DNA of 64,000 bases from Enterobacter sp. Ag1. GTDB taxonomy: Bacteria; Pseudomonadota; Gammaproteobacteria; Enterobacterales; Enterobacteriaceae. The translations under genes were made by a program, and so were the position numbers. Within the stretch, counting starts at the first letter, position 1. Each line of letters starts with the position of its first letter. This document shows positions 56,380 through 64,000 of this stretch, one piece after another. The stretch is from NCBI GenBank assembly GCA_000277545.1, contig AKXM01000004.1, positions 186,001 through 250,000 of the forward strand, in the 5' to 3' direction. The notes below the pieces were generated by a model. The model saw only the letters and a list, made by a program, of their open reading frames with translations, was not told the DNA's origin and did not search any database.

Positions 56380-57942
56380 ATGGAACTGTTAATGGACCCG
56401 CAAATCTGGGCCGGTTTACTCACGCTTGTTGTGCTGGAAATCGTACTGGGTATTGATAACCTGGTGTTTATCGCCATTCTTGCGGATAAGCTTCCGCCTA
56501 AGCAGCGGGATAAGGCTCGATTGATTGGCCTGTCGTTGGCGCTGATTATGCGCCTGGCACTGCTGTCGCTGATTTCATGGCTGGTCACGCTAACTGCGCC
56601 GCTGTTCAGCATCGCGGATTTCACCTTCTCAGGCCGTGACCTGATTATGCTGGTGGGCGGTATCTTCCTGCTGTTTAAAGCGACCACGGAACTGCACGAA
56701 CGCCTTGAAAACCGTCAGCATGATGACGGCCACGGTAAGGGCTATGCCAGCTTCTGGGTGGTGGTGCTGCAGATTGTGGTGCTGGATGCCGTCTTCTCGC
56801 TGGATGCGGTGATTACCGCCGTGGGGATGGTCAACCATCTGCCGGTGATGATGGCTGCGGTCATCATTGCGATGGGCGTCATGCTGCTTGCCTCCAAACC
56901 GCTAACCAACTTTGTTAACCAACATCCGACGGTGGTGGTGCTCTGCCTGAGCTTCCTGTTGATGATTGGTTTGAGTCTGGTGGCAGAAGGCTTTGGTTTC
57001 CACATTCCAAAAGGCTACCTGTACGCGGCCATTGGTTTCTCGATCATCATCGAGCTGTTTAACCAGATCGCGCGTCGTAACTTTATTCGTCATCAGTCGC
57101 GCCAGCCTCTGCGAGCGCGTACTGCCGATGCGATTCTGCGCATGATGAGTGGTAAGCGTCAGGAACGTGTACAAAGCAGCGAAGACAGCAAAGCCATGAC
57201 GCCAATTGAGGCGGAATCCTTTGCGGAAGAAGAGCGCTATATGATTAACGGCGTGTTGACGCTGGCTTCGCGCTCATTGCGCAGCATTATGACACCGCGT
57301 GGTGAGATTTCGTGGGTTGATGCGATGAAGAGCGTGCCGGAGATCCGCGAACAGCTGCTTGCCTCTCCGCACAGCTTGTTCCCGGTGTGCCGGGGCGAAC
57401 TGGATGAAATTATTGGCGTAGTACGAGCGAAAGAGCTGCTGGTTGCCCTGGACGAAGGCGTTGACGTGGCGGCGATTGCCGCGCAGTCACCGGCGATTGT
57501 TGTGCCGGAAACGCTGGACCCAATCAACCTGCTTGGCGTGCTGCGTCGTGCTCGCGGCAGCTTCGTTATCGTTAACAACGAATTTGGCGTGGTGCAGGGC
57601 CTGGTCACGCCGCTGGACGTGCTGGAAGCGATTGCCGGTGAATTCCCGGATGCGGATGAAACGCCTGAAATCGTTCGTGACGGTGACGGCTGGCTGGTGA
57701 AAGGCTCAACGGACCTGCATGCGCTGCAGCAGCGCCTGGACATCCATCGCCTGGTGCACAGCGAGGAAGATATTGCTTCTATCGCCGGCCTGGTGATTGC
57801 GGTGAATGGTCATATTCCTAAAGTCGGGGACGTGATCGAAGTCGCGCCGCTGCGTATTCAGATAGTCGAAGCCAACGATTATCGCGTCGATTTAGTTCGT
57901 GTGGAAAAAGAACGCTCTCCACACGAGGACGAAGAAGAGTAA
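56380..57942 (+). CDS. yoaE: TerC-CBS-CorC inner membrane protein YoaE
   Basis: A 520-residue protein. Residues 1-245 form the TerC membrane domain ([40 protein letters not shown], each with the metal-linked acidic motif), 285-415 a CBS pair ([39 protein letters not shown]) and 425-510 a CorC/HlyC transporter-associated domain. TerC proteins export Mn during membrane protein metalation; YoaE's own substrate is not settled. An acidic tail (EDEEE) ends 1 base before the convergent pdeD stop. A long leader precedes it. Confidence 0.96.
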   Translation: MELLMDPQIWAGLLTLVVLEIVLGIDNLVFIAILADKLPPKQRDKARLIGLSLALIMRLALLSLISWLVTLTAPLFSIADFTFSGRDLIMLVGGIFLLFKATTELHERLENRQHDDGHGKGYASFWVVVLQIVVLDAVFSLDAVITAVGMVNHLPVMMAAVIIAMGVMLLASKPLTNFVNQHPTVVVLCLSFLLMIGLSLVAEGFGFHIPKGYLYAAIGFSIIIELFNQIARRNFIRHQSRQPLRARTADAILRMMSGKRQERVQSSEDSKAMTPIEAESFAEEERYMINGVLTLASRSLRSIMTPRGEISWVDAMKSVPEIREQLLASPHSLFPVCRGELDEIIGVVRAKELLVALDEGVDVAAIAAQSPAIVVPETLDPINLLGVLRRARGSFVIVNNEFGVVQGLVTPLDVLEAIAGEFPDADETPEIVRDGDGWLVKGSTDLHALQQRLDIHRLVHSEEDIASIAGLVIAVNGHIPKVGDVIEVAPLRIQIVEANDYRVDLVRVEKERSPHEDEEE

Positions 57943-57943
57943 G

Positions 57944-59542
57944 TCAGCGCATAGGGAAGGCCGGGATAGCCCGGTCTTCATGGCGAGGGGGCGGCGGCGT
58001 GTTGCCCTCGAGCCAGTGAGAGAAATCTCTCAGCGGCATAGGTTTGGCGTACAAAAAGCCCTGCAGCACATCGACACCGTTACGACGTAAATATTCTGCC
58101 TGCTCTTGCGTTTCCACCCCTTCAGCCACCAAATCGATCCCCAGCCTTTGCCCAAGGGCGATAATAATGTCCGTCACCGTCGAGTTCACCGCATCAGTCC
58201 CGATGGCGGCGGTGAAGGATTTATCGATTTTCAGCACATTGGGGTTCAGCGTTTCAAGATAAGCCAGCGAGCTGTGGCCGGTGCCGAAATCGTCAATAGC
58301 GAGGTCGATACCGAGCCTGTGTAGCTCCTGAACGACGCCGTGATCCATTGGGGGCAGGGCATTTCGTTCGGTGAGTTCCAGCGTCAACTTTTGCTTAGGC
58401 GTGGCCGGGAACCAATAACGTTTCAGGTCTCGAATAATTGCGCCGTCGTGGAAGTGGCTAGGGGCAACGTTAAGGCCGATATGAAACCCGGGCGTTTTGG
58501 GAAAGATCTCCAGGTGACGCACGGTTTCATCCAGCACAAAGCGCGTGAGTGGTGCAATTTGCTGCTGCTGTTCCGCGAGGGGGATAAACACTTCAGGCGA
58601 AATCCAGCCCTGTCTTGGGTTATTCCAGCGCAGCAGCAGCTCTACGCCAACGCACTCTAAGTTTCGGGCGCTGACCAGCGGCTGGCAGAAGACTTCAAAT
58701 TCCCGGGCGGCGAGGCCGAGGTTGATCTCCCAGGAGAAGCTCATTCGGTTGGCGGTCGCAAGCCAGGCAATATAGCCCACCAGCAGGCTGAGTAATAAAG
58801 CCAGTGGAAGCTGGGCCGGTAAATTTTGCAGCGTTAACTGGTCGGCAGAAGGGCCAATGGCAGTAATAGAATAAGGGTAAAGCTTAGATACTGTCTGTTT
58901 AGATACATCATCTCCGTTTGTTTCTATCTTCCCCAGCAGACCGGCACCGTATTCAAGATGATCGTCGCCGACGTTCAGTACCGCTCGCGTTACCCAGGGA
59001 TGCTCCGGCTTAAGCAGTAGGCTGGTTAACATCTGAATATTAATAATCTGCATGACGCCATCGTGTGGCTGCCCCTGCAGCGGTCGCCAGAAAATCAGCA
59101 CCGGTGTGCCTTTTAACAATGAGCTGTCGCGGGATAAAAACAGCAGCGGCTCGTCTGAAGGCAGGCGAGTATGGAGCTGATGAATACCCATGTTGCGGCT
59201 GCCGTAAATACTGGAGCAGTACAGCACGCCATCTTTGATTAAACCAATGGCGCGTACCGTTTGCATTTTGGCGGCGTGTTCACGAATTTTTAATTGGGCG
59301 TCGTCGCAGGAGGTCCCGATAAGCTGCATAATATCGTCGCTGACCGTATTCAGCGGAGCGAGGAGAGTATCGAGTGTGGTAATGATTCGCTGATTAAACT
59401 GGACGACGCGTTGTTCGTTAAGATTTCGCTCCACCGCATATCTGACGCTAAGCGTAACGATTAAAACTAAAATGGCGAGTACAGCGCAGACAATAACTCG
59501 CCTGCGGCGATAGTCAGAAATAATCCGCTGTGCCGTTTGCAT
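57944..59542 (-). CDS. pdeD: c-di-GMP phosphodiesterase PdeD (YoaD), CSS-EAL
   Basis: Inner membrane phosphodiesterase that breaks down cyclic di-GMP. The start at MQTAQRIISDYRRRR gives 532 residues, the E. coli length. An N-terminal helix is followed by a periplasmic CSS domain with its cysteines (GTSCDD, and LYCSSIYG, the CSS motif), then a second helix (LALLLSLLVGYIAWLA, near 245) and the EAL domain. The EAL motif is ELLLR; catalytic segments IDDFGTGHSSLAYLE and LVAEGVETQEQ are intact. CSS cysteines respond to the DsbA/DsbB redox state in this family. Convergent with yoaE. Confidence 0.96.
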   Translation of the reverse strand: MQTAQRIISDYRRRRVIVCAVLAILVLIVTLSVRYAVERNLNEQRVVQFNQRIITTLDTLLAPLNTVSDDIMQLIGTSCDDAQLKIREHAAKMQTVRAIGLIKDGVLYCSSIYGSRNMGIHQLHTRLPSDEPLLFLSRDSSLLKGTPVLIFWRPLQGQPHDGVMQIINIQMLTSLLLKPEHPWVTRAVLNVGDDHLEYGAGLLGKIETNGDDVSKQTVSKLYPYSITAIGPSADQLTLQNLPAQLPLALLLSLLVGYIAWLATANRMSFSWEINLGLAAREFEVFCQPLVSARNLECVGVELLLRWNNPRQGWISPEVFIPLAEQQQQIAPLTRFVLDETVRHLEIFPKTPGFHIGLNVAPSHFHDGAIIRDLKRYWFPATPKQKLTLELTERNALPPMDHGVVQELHRLGIDLAIDDFGTGHSSLAYLETLNPNVLKIDKSFTAAIGTDAVNSTVTDIIIALGQRLGIDLVAEGVETQEQAEYLRRNGVDVLQGFLYAKPMPLRDFSHWLEGNTPPPPRHEDRAIPAFPMR

Positions 59543-59640
59543 CCCTGTTTCCCTGTTTCTCGCCGCAAGCAATGAAGCGTAACGTTATCATCAAAGTGTA
59601 GCGGGATATCAGAGCGCGAAAAAAATAAAAAAAGATAAGA

Positions 59641-59666
59641 TAAAAAAACACCGCATAAGCGGTGTT
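59641..59666 (-). terminator. Terminator after the nitrilase gene
   Basis: AACACCGC-TTAT-GCGGTGTT (minus strand) followed by a T-run, between the nitrilase stop and pdeD. Confidence 0.85.
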
Positions 59667-59742
59667 CTATATTATTCATGTCGCTGACGTCAGCTCTTAC
59701 GAGACGGAGTATTGGTCTCCTTTTCCCCTCTTATTTGGCAAC

Positions 59743-60756
59743 CTATTCAGCCTTATTCCCGGCCTTGCTTCGATGGTCACCGCTAAAACCGGGTACATCT
59801 TCAGAAAATCGCGCAGTCCTCGCATCTCGCTCGTAGCCCTGTGATTCGCCCAGGACACCATACAGCTCAGGCCGACGGCCGTGAATCCACCTGCGGCCGG
59901 TAGACATCGGCAGCAACTCCAGATCGAGGTCGGCGTACACGATCGTATCCTCAAAGGAGCCCGTTTCGGTAACGATCCTGCCGTAGGGATCAATAACCAT
60001 GGCATTTCCTGTCCGAACCTCTCCGTTATCCAGGCCGACGCCATTACTGAACAGAATGAAAAAGCCATTATCATGCGCGCGAGAAGGTAGCCAGCGCATC
60101 AGCCAGCCCCGGCCGCTGTCCCCGCGCAAGGCTTCCTCCAGCGTTTGCGGGTCGTTATGTCTGTTTTCCCAGAGGCTGGGGGAAATAGGTTTCATGCCGA
60201 AGGGACTTCGCGAATGGGTTCCTCCAGTCTGGTGTGGAGCGATAAGAACATCGGCGCCCAACAAGGCCGTAATGCGCGCATTTTCCACGAGATTATTATC
60301 CCAGCAGATAAGCACCCCGACACGCACTCCCCACGGCGTGTCAAAAACAGTAAAACTGTTGCCGGAGGAAATATCAGGGTGTTCAAACGCGTGGAGCTTC
60401 CTGTGCACATGCCGCGTGCCATCCGGCATGCAGATGGCGTAGGCATTATACAGGCGTTCGTCGCTGCTCTTTTCAATGAACCCGGCGCCAATAGCCATCT
60501 GGTATTTTTCTGCAAGTGCGGCGACCCAGGCTAATGATGCGCTCTCGTCAGCCCGCTCAGACAACGCATTCAGCGCCTGGCGGCTGAGGTCCGGCACATG
60601 CCAGTATCCGGTAATGCACATTTCAGGGAAGGCCAGAATCTTTACCTCCTCCTGGGCGGCCTGAATAATAAATTTTTCCATCACCGATAAATTGTACTGT
60701 TTATCTCCCGCCCGGTGGCAGAACTGCACTGTGGCAGTTCGAATAGTGGTATCCAT
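59743..60756 (-). CDS. Nitrilase-superfamily carbon-nitrogen hydrolase
   Basis: A 337-residue hydrolase of the nitrilase/amidase superfamily with a complete triad: E45 (AFPEMCITGYW), K120 (HRKLHAFEHP) and C151 (GVLICWDNN). AAGGAGCGCAAA precedes the ATG (MDTTIRTATVQF), so the longer in-frame start is rejected. It is probably an amidase of a small amide or carbamoyl compound; the long C-terminal part (GRRWIHGRRPELYGVL) is not diagnostic. It is divergent from a LysR regulator across 95 bases, a layout that suggests the regulator controls it. Absent from this site in E. coli. Confidence 0.9.
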   Translation of the reverse strand: MDTTIRTATVQFCHRAGDKQYNLSVMEKFIIQAAQEEVKILAFPEMCITGYWHVPDLSRQALNALSERADESASLAWVAALAEKYQMAIGAGFIEKSSDERLYNAYAICMPDGTRHVHRKLHAFEHPDISSGNSFTVFDTPWGVRVGVLICWDNNLVENARITALLGADVLIAPHQTGGTHSRSPFGMKPISPSLWENRHNDPQTLEEALRGDSGRGWLMRWLPSRAHDNGFFILFSNGVGLDNGEVRTGNAMVIDPYGRIVTETGSFEDTIVYADLDLELLPMSTGRRWIHGRRPELYGVLGESQGYERDARTARFSEDVPGFSGDHRSKAGNKAE

Positions 60757-60851
60757 TTTGCGCTCCTTATTCAACGATTCGGAGGCTATTCCATCAGAGA
60801 GCATGTTCGCGTGTATAATCACGGTTTCGCCCCATACGATAACCAGACGGA

Positions 60852-61712
60852 ATGGATATAAAACTGCTGCGCGCTTTCGTTACCCTCTCACAGTCAGGGT
60901 CGTATCATTCAGCCGCTGAAAAACTGTGCGTCACGCAACCTGCACTGACCAAACAAATCCAGACGCTGGAGTTTCTTTCCGGCATCACGCTATTTCAGCG
61001 AGGTCGCCACGGGGCAAGGCTGACCGTGGCAGGAGAGCTGCTGCTCCCAGGAGCCGCTGCGGTACTCGAACGCCACGATCTTTTCTGTTCCGAAGTGGCC
61101 GATATTCAGAAAGGGCGGGCGGGGAAACTGACCATGGGCTTTGGGATCTCGTCCTTCCAGTTGGCCCCTCGGCAGGTGGCTGTTTTTCGCAGCCAGTTTC
61201 CGGATGTGCGGGTATCCCTGAATGATATGTCCTCTGCAGAACAGTTTCGGCAGCTAATGGAGGGCAGTCTTCAGGTTGGGTTTGTGCGATTGCCTGCGCC
61301 TGCACAGCTGGAAAGTCGAATCCTGGCGGAAGAGCGGCTGGTTCTTGCCGTGGCTCAGGCGCCTAATACGGAAACAGCTGCGGCAACAGAGTTGCTGCAA
61401 ATGAGCCAACTGCTGCAGCTATCCCGCAATCGGGGAGAAGGGCTGTCGGCACAGGCAGCGCGTTTTCTCTCAGGCAATAATCTCGCTCCCCGTACCGTTT
61501 CAGCGGCAGATGATATTCAGACTTTGCTGGCGCTGGTTGCCGCCGGAGAGGGCGTGGCATTACTGCCGGCGGGGGTAAGCCATATTCTGCCAGCCGGAGT
61601 CAGGCTTGTGGTACTTGAAGGTGAAGATACCACCTGGCAAACGGGCATAGCCTGGAATGCTCAGTTAAACGATCCTGTGCGAGATCGCTTCCTGCAGATG
61701 GTGACCGGCTAA
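60852..61712 (+). CDS. LysR-type transcriptional regulator
   Basis: A 286-residue LTTR. The N-terminal HTH is DIKLLRAFVTLSQSGSYHSAAEKLCVTQPALTKQIQTLE (about 2-40), and the C-terminal periplasmic-binding-like effector domain covers about 90-286 (GRAGKLTMGFGISSFQL, GEGVALLPAGVSHILP). It is divergent from the nitrilase gene, so it most likely activates that gene when its substrate or product is present. A LysR site (T-N11-A) would be expected in 60757-60851; I did not identify one with confidence. Confidence 0.92.
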   Translation: MDIKLLRAFVTLSQSGSYHSAAEKLCVTQPALTKQIQTLEFLSGITLFQRGRHGARLTVAGELLLPGAAAVLERHDLFCSEVADIQKGRAGKLTMGFGISSFQLAPRQVAVFRSQFPDVRVSLNDMSSAEQFRQLMEGSLQVGFVRLPAPAQLESRILAEERLVLAVAQAPNTETAAATELLQMSQLLQLSRNRGEGLSAQAARFLSGNNLAPRTVSAADDIQTLLALVAAGEGVALLPAGVSHILPAGVRLVVLEGEDTTWQTGIAWNAQLNDPVRDRFLQMVTG

Positions 61713-61770
61713 TTGAATTTTAGATATTGAATGTCGGGGAAAGAACAAGCGGATGCTCAGTAAAACGATG

Positions 61771-61806
61771 TGAGCGGGAAATACCTTACGGTACTCCCCG
61801 CTCATT
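61771..61806 (+). terminator. LysR gene terminator
   Basis: TGAGCGGG and CCCGCTCA arms around a loop that itself contains TACC-TTAC-GGTA, then TTTTAT. Confidence 0.75.
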
Positions 61807-61814
61807 TTATAACG

Positions 61815-61842
61815 AACGCGGCTTATCGTTTAAGCCGCGTTT
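61815..61842 (-). terminator. sdaA terminator region
   Basis: AACGCGGCTTA-TCGTT-TAAGCCGCGTT perfect hairpin just after the sdaA stop. Confidence 0.75.
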
Positions 61843-61854
61843 CTTGGTTACGGC

Positions 61855-63219
61855 TTAATCGCACTGAACCTTAATGGCCAGCCCGCCTCGCGATGTTTCG
61901 CGGTATTTGGCGTTCATGTCTTTACCGGTTTCGTACATGGTCTCAATGACCTTATCGAGCGAAACGCGCGGGGCGCTGGTACGACGCATCGCCATACGGG
62001 TGGCGTTGATAGCCTTCACCGAGGCAATCGCATTCCGCTCGATACATGGCACCTGTACCTGGCCGGCGACCGGGTCACAGGTCAGGCCGAGGTTATGTTC
62101 CATACCGATTTCCGCCGCAACGCAAACCTGTTCCGGGCTTGCGCCCATGATTTCAGCCAGGCCCGCCGCCGCCATCGAACAGGCAACGCCGACTTCACCC
62201 TGGCAGCCTACTTCAGCGCCAGAAATAGAGGCGTTCATTTTGTACAGTACGCCAATAGCGCCGGAGGCCAGGAAGTAGCGAATCCAGGTGTCCGGCGTGA
62301 CCGGCTCGATAAAGTGGTCGTAGTAGGCCAGCACCGCAGGTACGATCCCGCAGGCACCGTTGGTTGGCGCGGTCACAACGCGGCCACCTGCGGCGTTCTC
62401 TTCGTTCACCGCCAGGGCAAACATGTTCACCCAGTCAACCACGTTCATTGGATCGTTGGACAGCTTGTCGCTGGACACCAGCATCCGGCGCAGGGCAGAG
62501 GCGCGGCGCGGCACGCGCAGCGGGCCAGGCAGCACGCCTTCGGTATTCATCCCGCGATCGATACAGGCACGCATGGTTTGCCAGATATTGGCGAAGTAAT
62601 CTTCGATTTCCTCGCGGCTGTGCAGCGCCAGTTCGTTCTGCATTACCATGCCGGATACGGAAAGCCCGGTGTCCTTGCAGTGCTGCAGCATTTCCTGTGC
62701 GGAATGGAATGGATAAGGCACGGTGACTTCGCTGGCCGCATCTTTACCAAAGTGTTCTTCGTCGACGATGAAGCCGCCGCCGATGGAATAATAGGTTTTG
62801 CTGTAGATCCCTTTGTCGCCGTTATAGGCGTGGATCTGCATGCCGTTTTCATGCAGCGGCAGGTTGTCGCTGCGAAAACGCATGCCGTTATCCTGCGGGA
62901 AATCGACCTCATGACGACCCTGAGCAATTAGCAGGCGACCGCGGGTTTCCACGTCGCGAATAAAAGCCGGAATAGCGTCGATATCGACGTTATCCGGCTG
63001 GTTGCCGGCCAGACCCATAATAATCGCGATATCGGTGTGGTGGCCTTTCCCCGTCAGGGAAAGAGAACCGTAAACGTCCACCGCGATGCGGGTGGTACTG
63101 TCCAGCAGTCCCTGTTCGATCAGTGCGTCGACAAACTGTTTCCCGGCCTTCATTGGCCCGACGGTATGGGAGCTGGAAGGCCCGATGCCGACTTTGAACA
63201 TGTCGAATATGCTAATCAC
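61855..63219 (-). CDS. sdaA: L-serine ammonia-lyase (deaminase) SdaA
   Basis: Converts L-serine to pyruvate and ammonia with a [4Fe-4S] cluster. The GTG at 63219 (ISIFDMFKVGIGPSSSHTVGP) gives exactly the family length of 454 residues and has AGAGGAG 7 bases upstream; the ATG 39 bases earlier lacks that. Conserved cluster and active-site segments are GPSSSHTVGPMKAG, TNGACGIVPAVLAYYDHF, GCQGEVGVACSMAAAG and GLTCDPVAGQVQVPCIERN, which carry the cysteines. It lies downstream of nudL on the same strand, as in E. coli. Confidence 0.98.
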   Translation of the reverse strand: MISIFDMFKVGIGPSSSHTVGPMKAGKQFVDALIEQGLLDSTTRIAVDVYGSLSLTGKGHHTDIAIIMGLAGNQPDNVDIDAIPAFIRDVETRGRLLIAQGRHEVDFPQDNGMRFRSDNLPLHENGMQIHAYNGDKGIYSKTYYSIGGGFIVDEEHFGKDAASEVTVPYPFHSAQEMLQHCKDTGLSVSGMVMQNELALHSREEIEDYFANIWQTMRACIDRGMNTEGVLPGPLRVPRRASALRRMLVSSDKLSNDPMNVVDWVNMFALAVNEENAAGGRVVTAPTNGACGIVPAVLAYYDHFIEPVTPDTWIRYFLASGAIGVLYKMNASISGAEVGCQGEVGVACSMAAAGLAEIMGASPEQVCVAAEIGMEHNLGLTCDPVAGQVQVPCIERNAIASVKAINATRMAMRRTSAPRVSLDKVIETMYETGKDMNAKYRETSRGGLAIKVQCD

Positions 63220-63342
63220 TCTAAAACTCCTCTGATAGCACCCTGTTTCATGGAACATGATGCTTTGAAATGGCTAAGCGCTAGTTTAAAAATTTATTGG
63301 TTCCACCAGGAAACTATTCACATGAATTAAACTAATGCTTAA

Positions 63343-63374
63343 CCATAAATCACCTAATAGCAGATGATTTATGG
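63343..63374. repeat. Hairpin between nudL and sdaA
   Basis: CCATAAATCA and TGATTTATGG perfect 10-base arms with a 12-base loop, followed by AT-rich sequence on the minus strand. A possible weak terminator of nudL or leader element of sdaA. Confidence 0.5.
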
Positions 63375-63402
63375 TCTTTCTGTTGCTTAAATATAGCCAT
63401 TT

Positions 63403-63999
63403 TCAGCGTTTTAAAGTGTCGCCTGGATCGCTATCTACCTGTAAAGAGAGTTCGCGAATAATCCCCGCCGTCATCCCCCAGACAAAATAGCGTTGATACC
63501 AGGAAAGCCAGACGCGATGCGCGTTGCCGCGGCGATGGATATCTAACGGATGGTAGCGCCCAAGGCTCAGCGCCTCGGCGAGCGGCATTTCAAATACCGC
63601 AGAAACTTCATCTTCACTGGCGCGCCAAGGCAAATCAGGGGGAATGATGCCGACAATCGGCGTGACCTGGAAACCCGTCACGCTGTCCACCGGTGGAAGC
63701 GTGCCGATAACCTCGACGGATTCTGGTGGAATGGCGACTTCTTCCTGGGCCTCCCGCAGCGCGGCGGCTATCAGCGAACTGTCGGTGTCGTCTACCGCTC
63801 CACCGGGGAAGGCCACCTGGCCTGCATGTTTGCGCAGCATCAGCGAGCGCTGGGTGAGTAAAAGCCCCGGCTGAGGGCGCCGCACAATGGGTACCAGCAC
63901 CGCCGCCTGACGTTTGTTGCTGACCGGCCCGCTGTCTGCCGGGCGTAGCAGTTGAAACCGGGTAAGGAAATCATTCAGCGTCAGGGACGAACCAGGCAT
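63403..63999 (-). CDS. nudL: Nudix hydrolase NudL (YeaB)
   Basis: Nudix-family pyrophosphatase, thought to act on coenzyme A or related nucleotides. The 198 residues hold the Nudix box [26 protein letters not shown] (E residues in REAQEE) preceded by the CoA-type region [18 protein letters not shown], a signature of the CoA pyrophosphatase branch. The ATG at 63999 ([12 protein letters not shown]) aligns with the E. coli start, so the gene is probably complete, although its promoter and any pabB overlap lie outside the window. Confidence 0.95.
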   Translation of the reverse strand: MPGSSLTLNDFLTRFQLLRPADSGPVSNKRQAAVLVPIVRRPQPGLLLTQRSLMLRKHAGQVAFPGGAVDDTDSSLIAAALREAQEEVAIPPESVEVIGTLPPVDSVTGFQVTPIVGIIPPDLPWRASEDEVSAVFEMPLAEALSLGRYHPLDIHRRGNAHRVWLSWYQRYFVWGMTAGIIRELSLQVDSDPGDTLKR

Positions 64000-64000
64000 G

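Noticed and set aside
62095-62931. 278-codon plus-strand frame opposite sdaA
   Set aside because: Antisense shadow; sdaA has all family segments.

Overview
The window is chromosomal DNA of a member of the Enterobacteriaceae. Gene content and order follow the Escherichia coli K-12 segment from ruvB to nudL (ruvB-znuBCA-mepM-lpxM, pykA-hexR-zwf-edd-eda, purT-yebG-yebE-ptrB-exoX-yobB-holE-copCD-yebY, yebW-yebV-rsmF-letBA-msrC-proQ-prc-htpX-yebQ-kdgR-yobH-mgrB-yebO, yobF-cspC, rlmA-mntP-yobD-manZYX-yoaE-pdeD, sdaA-nudL). It is not E. coli itself: yebF and pphA are absent, a Salmonella-type second FtsI (PBP3-SAL) is present, and several accessory genes interrupt the backbone. A genus such as Cedecea, Enterobacter or Klebsiella is plausible, but I cannot decide from the sequence alone. 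No tRNA, rRNA, CRISPR array, insertion sequence or prophage was seen.

Layout. 1-5.7 kb: 3' end of ruvB, the ZnuABC zinc importer around a clear Zur box, the endopeptidase gene mepM and the lipid A acyltransferase gene lpxM. 5.8-13.3 kb: the main accessory island, all on the minus strand. It holds (a) a periplasmic methionine sulfoxide repair pair, a DipZ-like CcdA-thioredoxin fusion plus a one-cysteine secreted MsrA, and (b) a metal-chelate uptake operon (TonB-dependent receptor, binding protein, SAM methyltransferase, FecCD-type permease) with no ATPase gene and a Zur-like palindrome upstream. 13.5-20.6 kb: pyruvate kinase and the Entner-Doudoroff genes with HexR-type and GntR-type sites. 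20.6-28.9 kb: purT (PurR box), yebG (LexA box), yebE, ptrB, exoX, yobB, holE, copCD and yebY. 28.9-33 kb: the SdsR/RyeA small RNA locus is kept, but pphA is replaced by a SulP transporter, an MFS transporter and a GNAT acetyltransferase. 33-46.4 kb: conserved envelope and RNA genes (LetAB, ProQ, Prc, HtpX with a sigma-32 promoter, YebQ, KdgR). 46.4-52.7 kb: mgrB, yebO, an inserted metallo-beta-lactamase-fold gene, yobF-cspC, the PBP3-SAL gene, rlmA, and mntP with an MntR box and a yybP-ykoY manganese riboswitch. 52.7-59.6 kb: yobD, the mannose PTS, yoaE with a long structured leader, and pdeD. 59.7-64 kb: an inserted nitrilase-family hydrolase divergent from a LysR regulator, then sdaA and nudL.

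Themes. Metal homeostasis recurs (Zn: znuABC and perhaps the TonB operon; Mn: mntP; Cu-type copCD). So does envelope maintenance (mepM, lpxM, letAB, prc, htpX, PBP3-SAL, periplasmic MsrA), along with Entner-Doudoroff and mannose metabolism. The best candidates for something not well described are the ATPase-less uptake operon, the DipZ-MsrA pair, a perfect 10-bp inverted repeat between hexR and zwf, and the yoaE leader.
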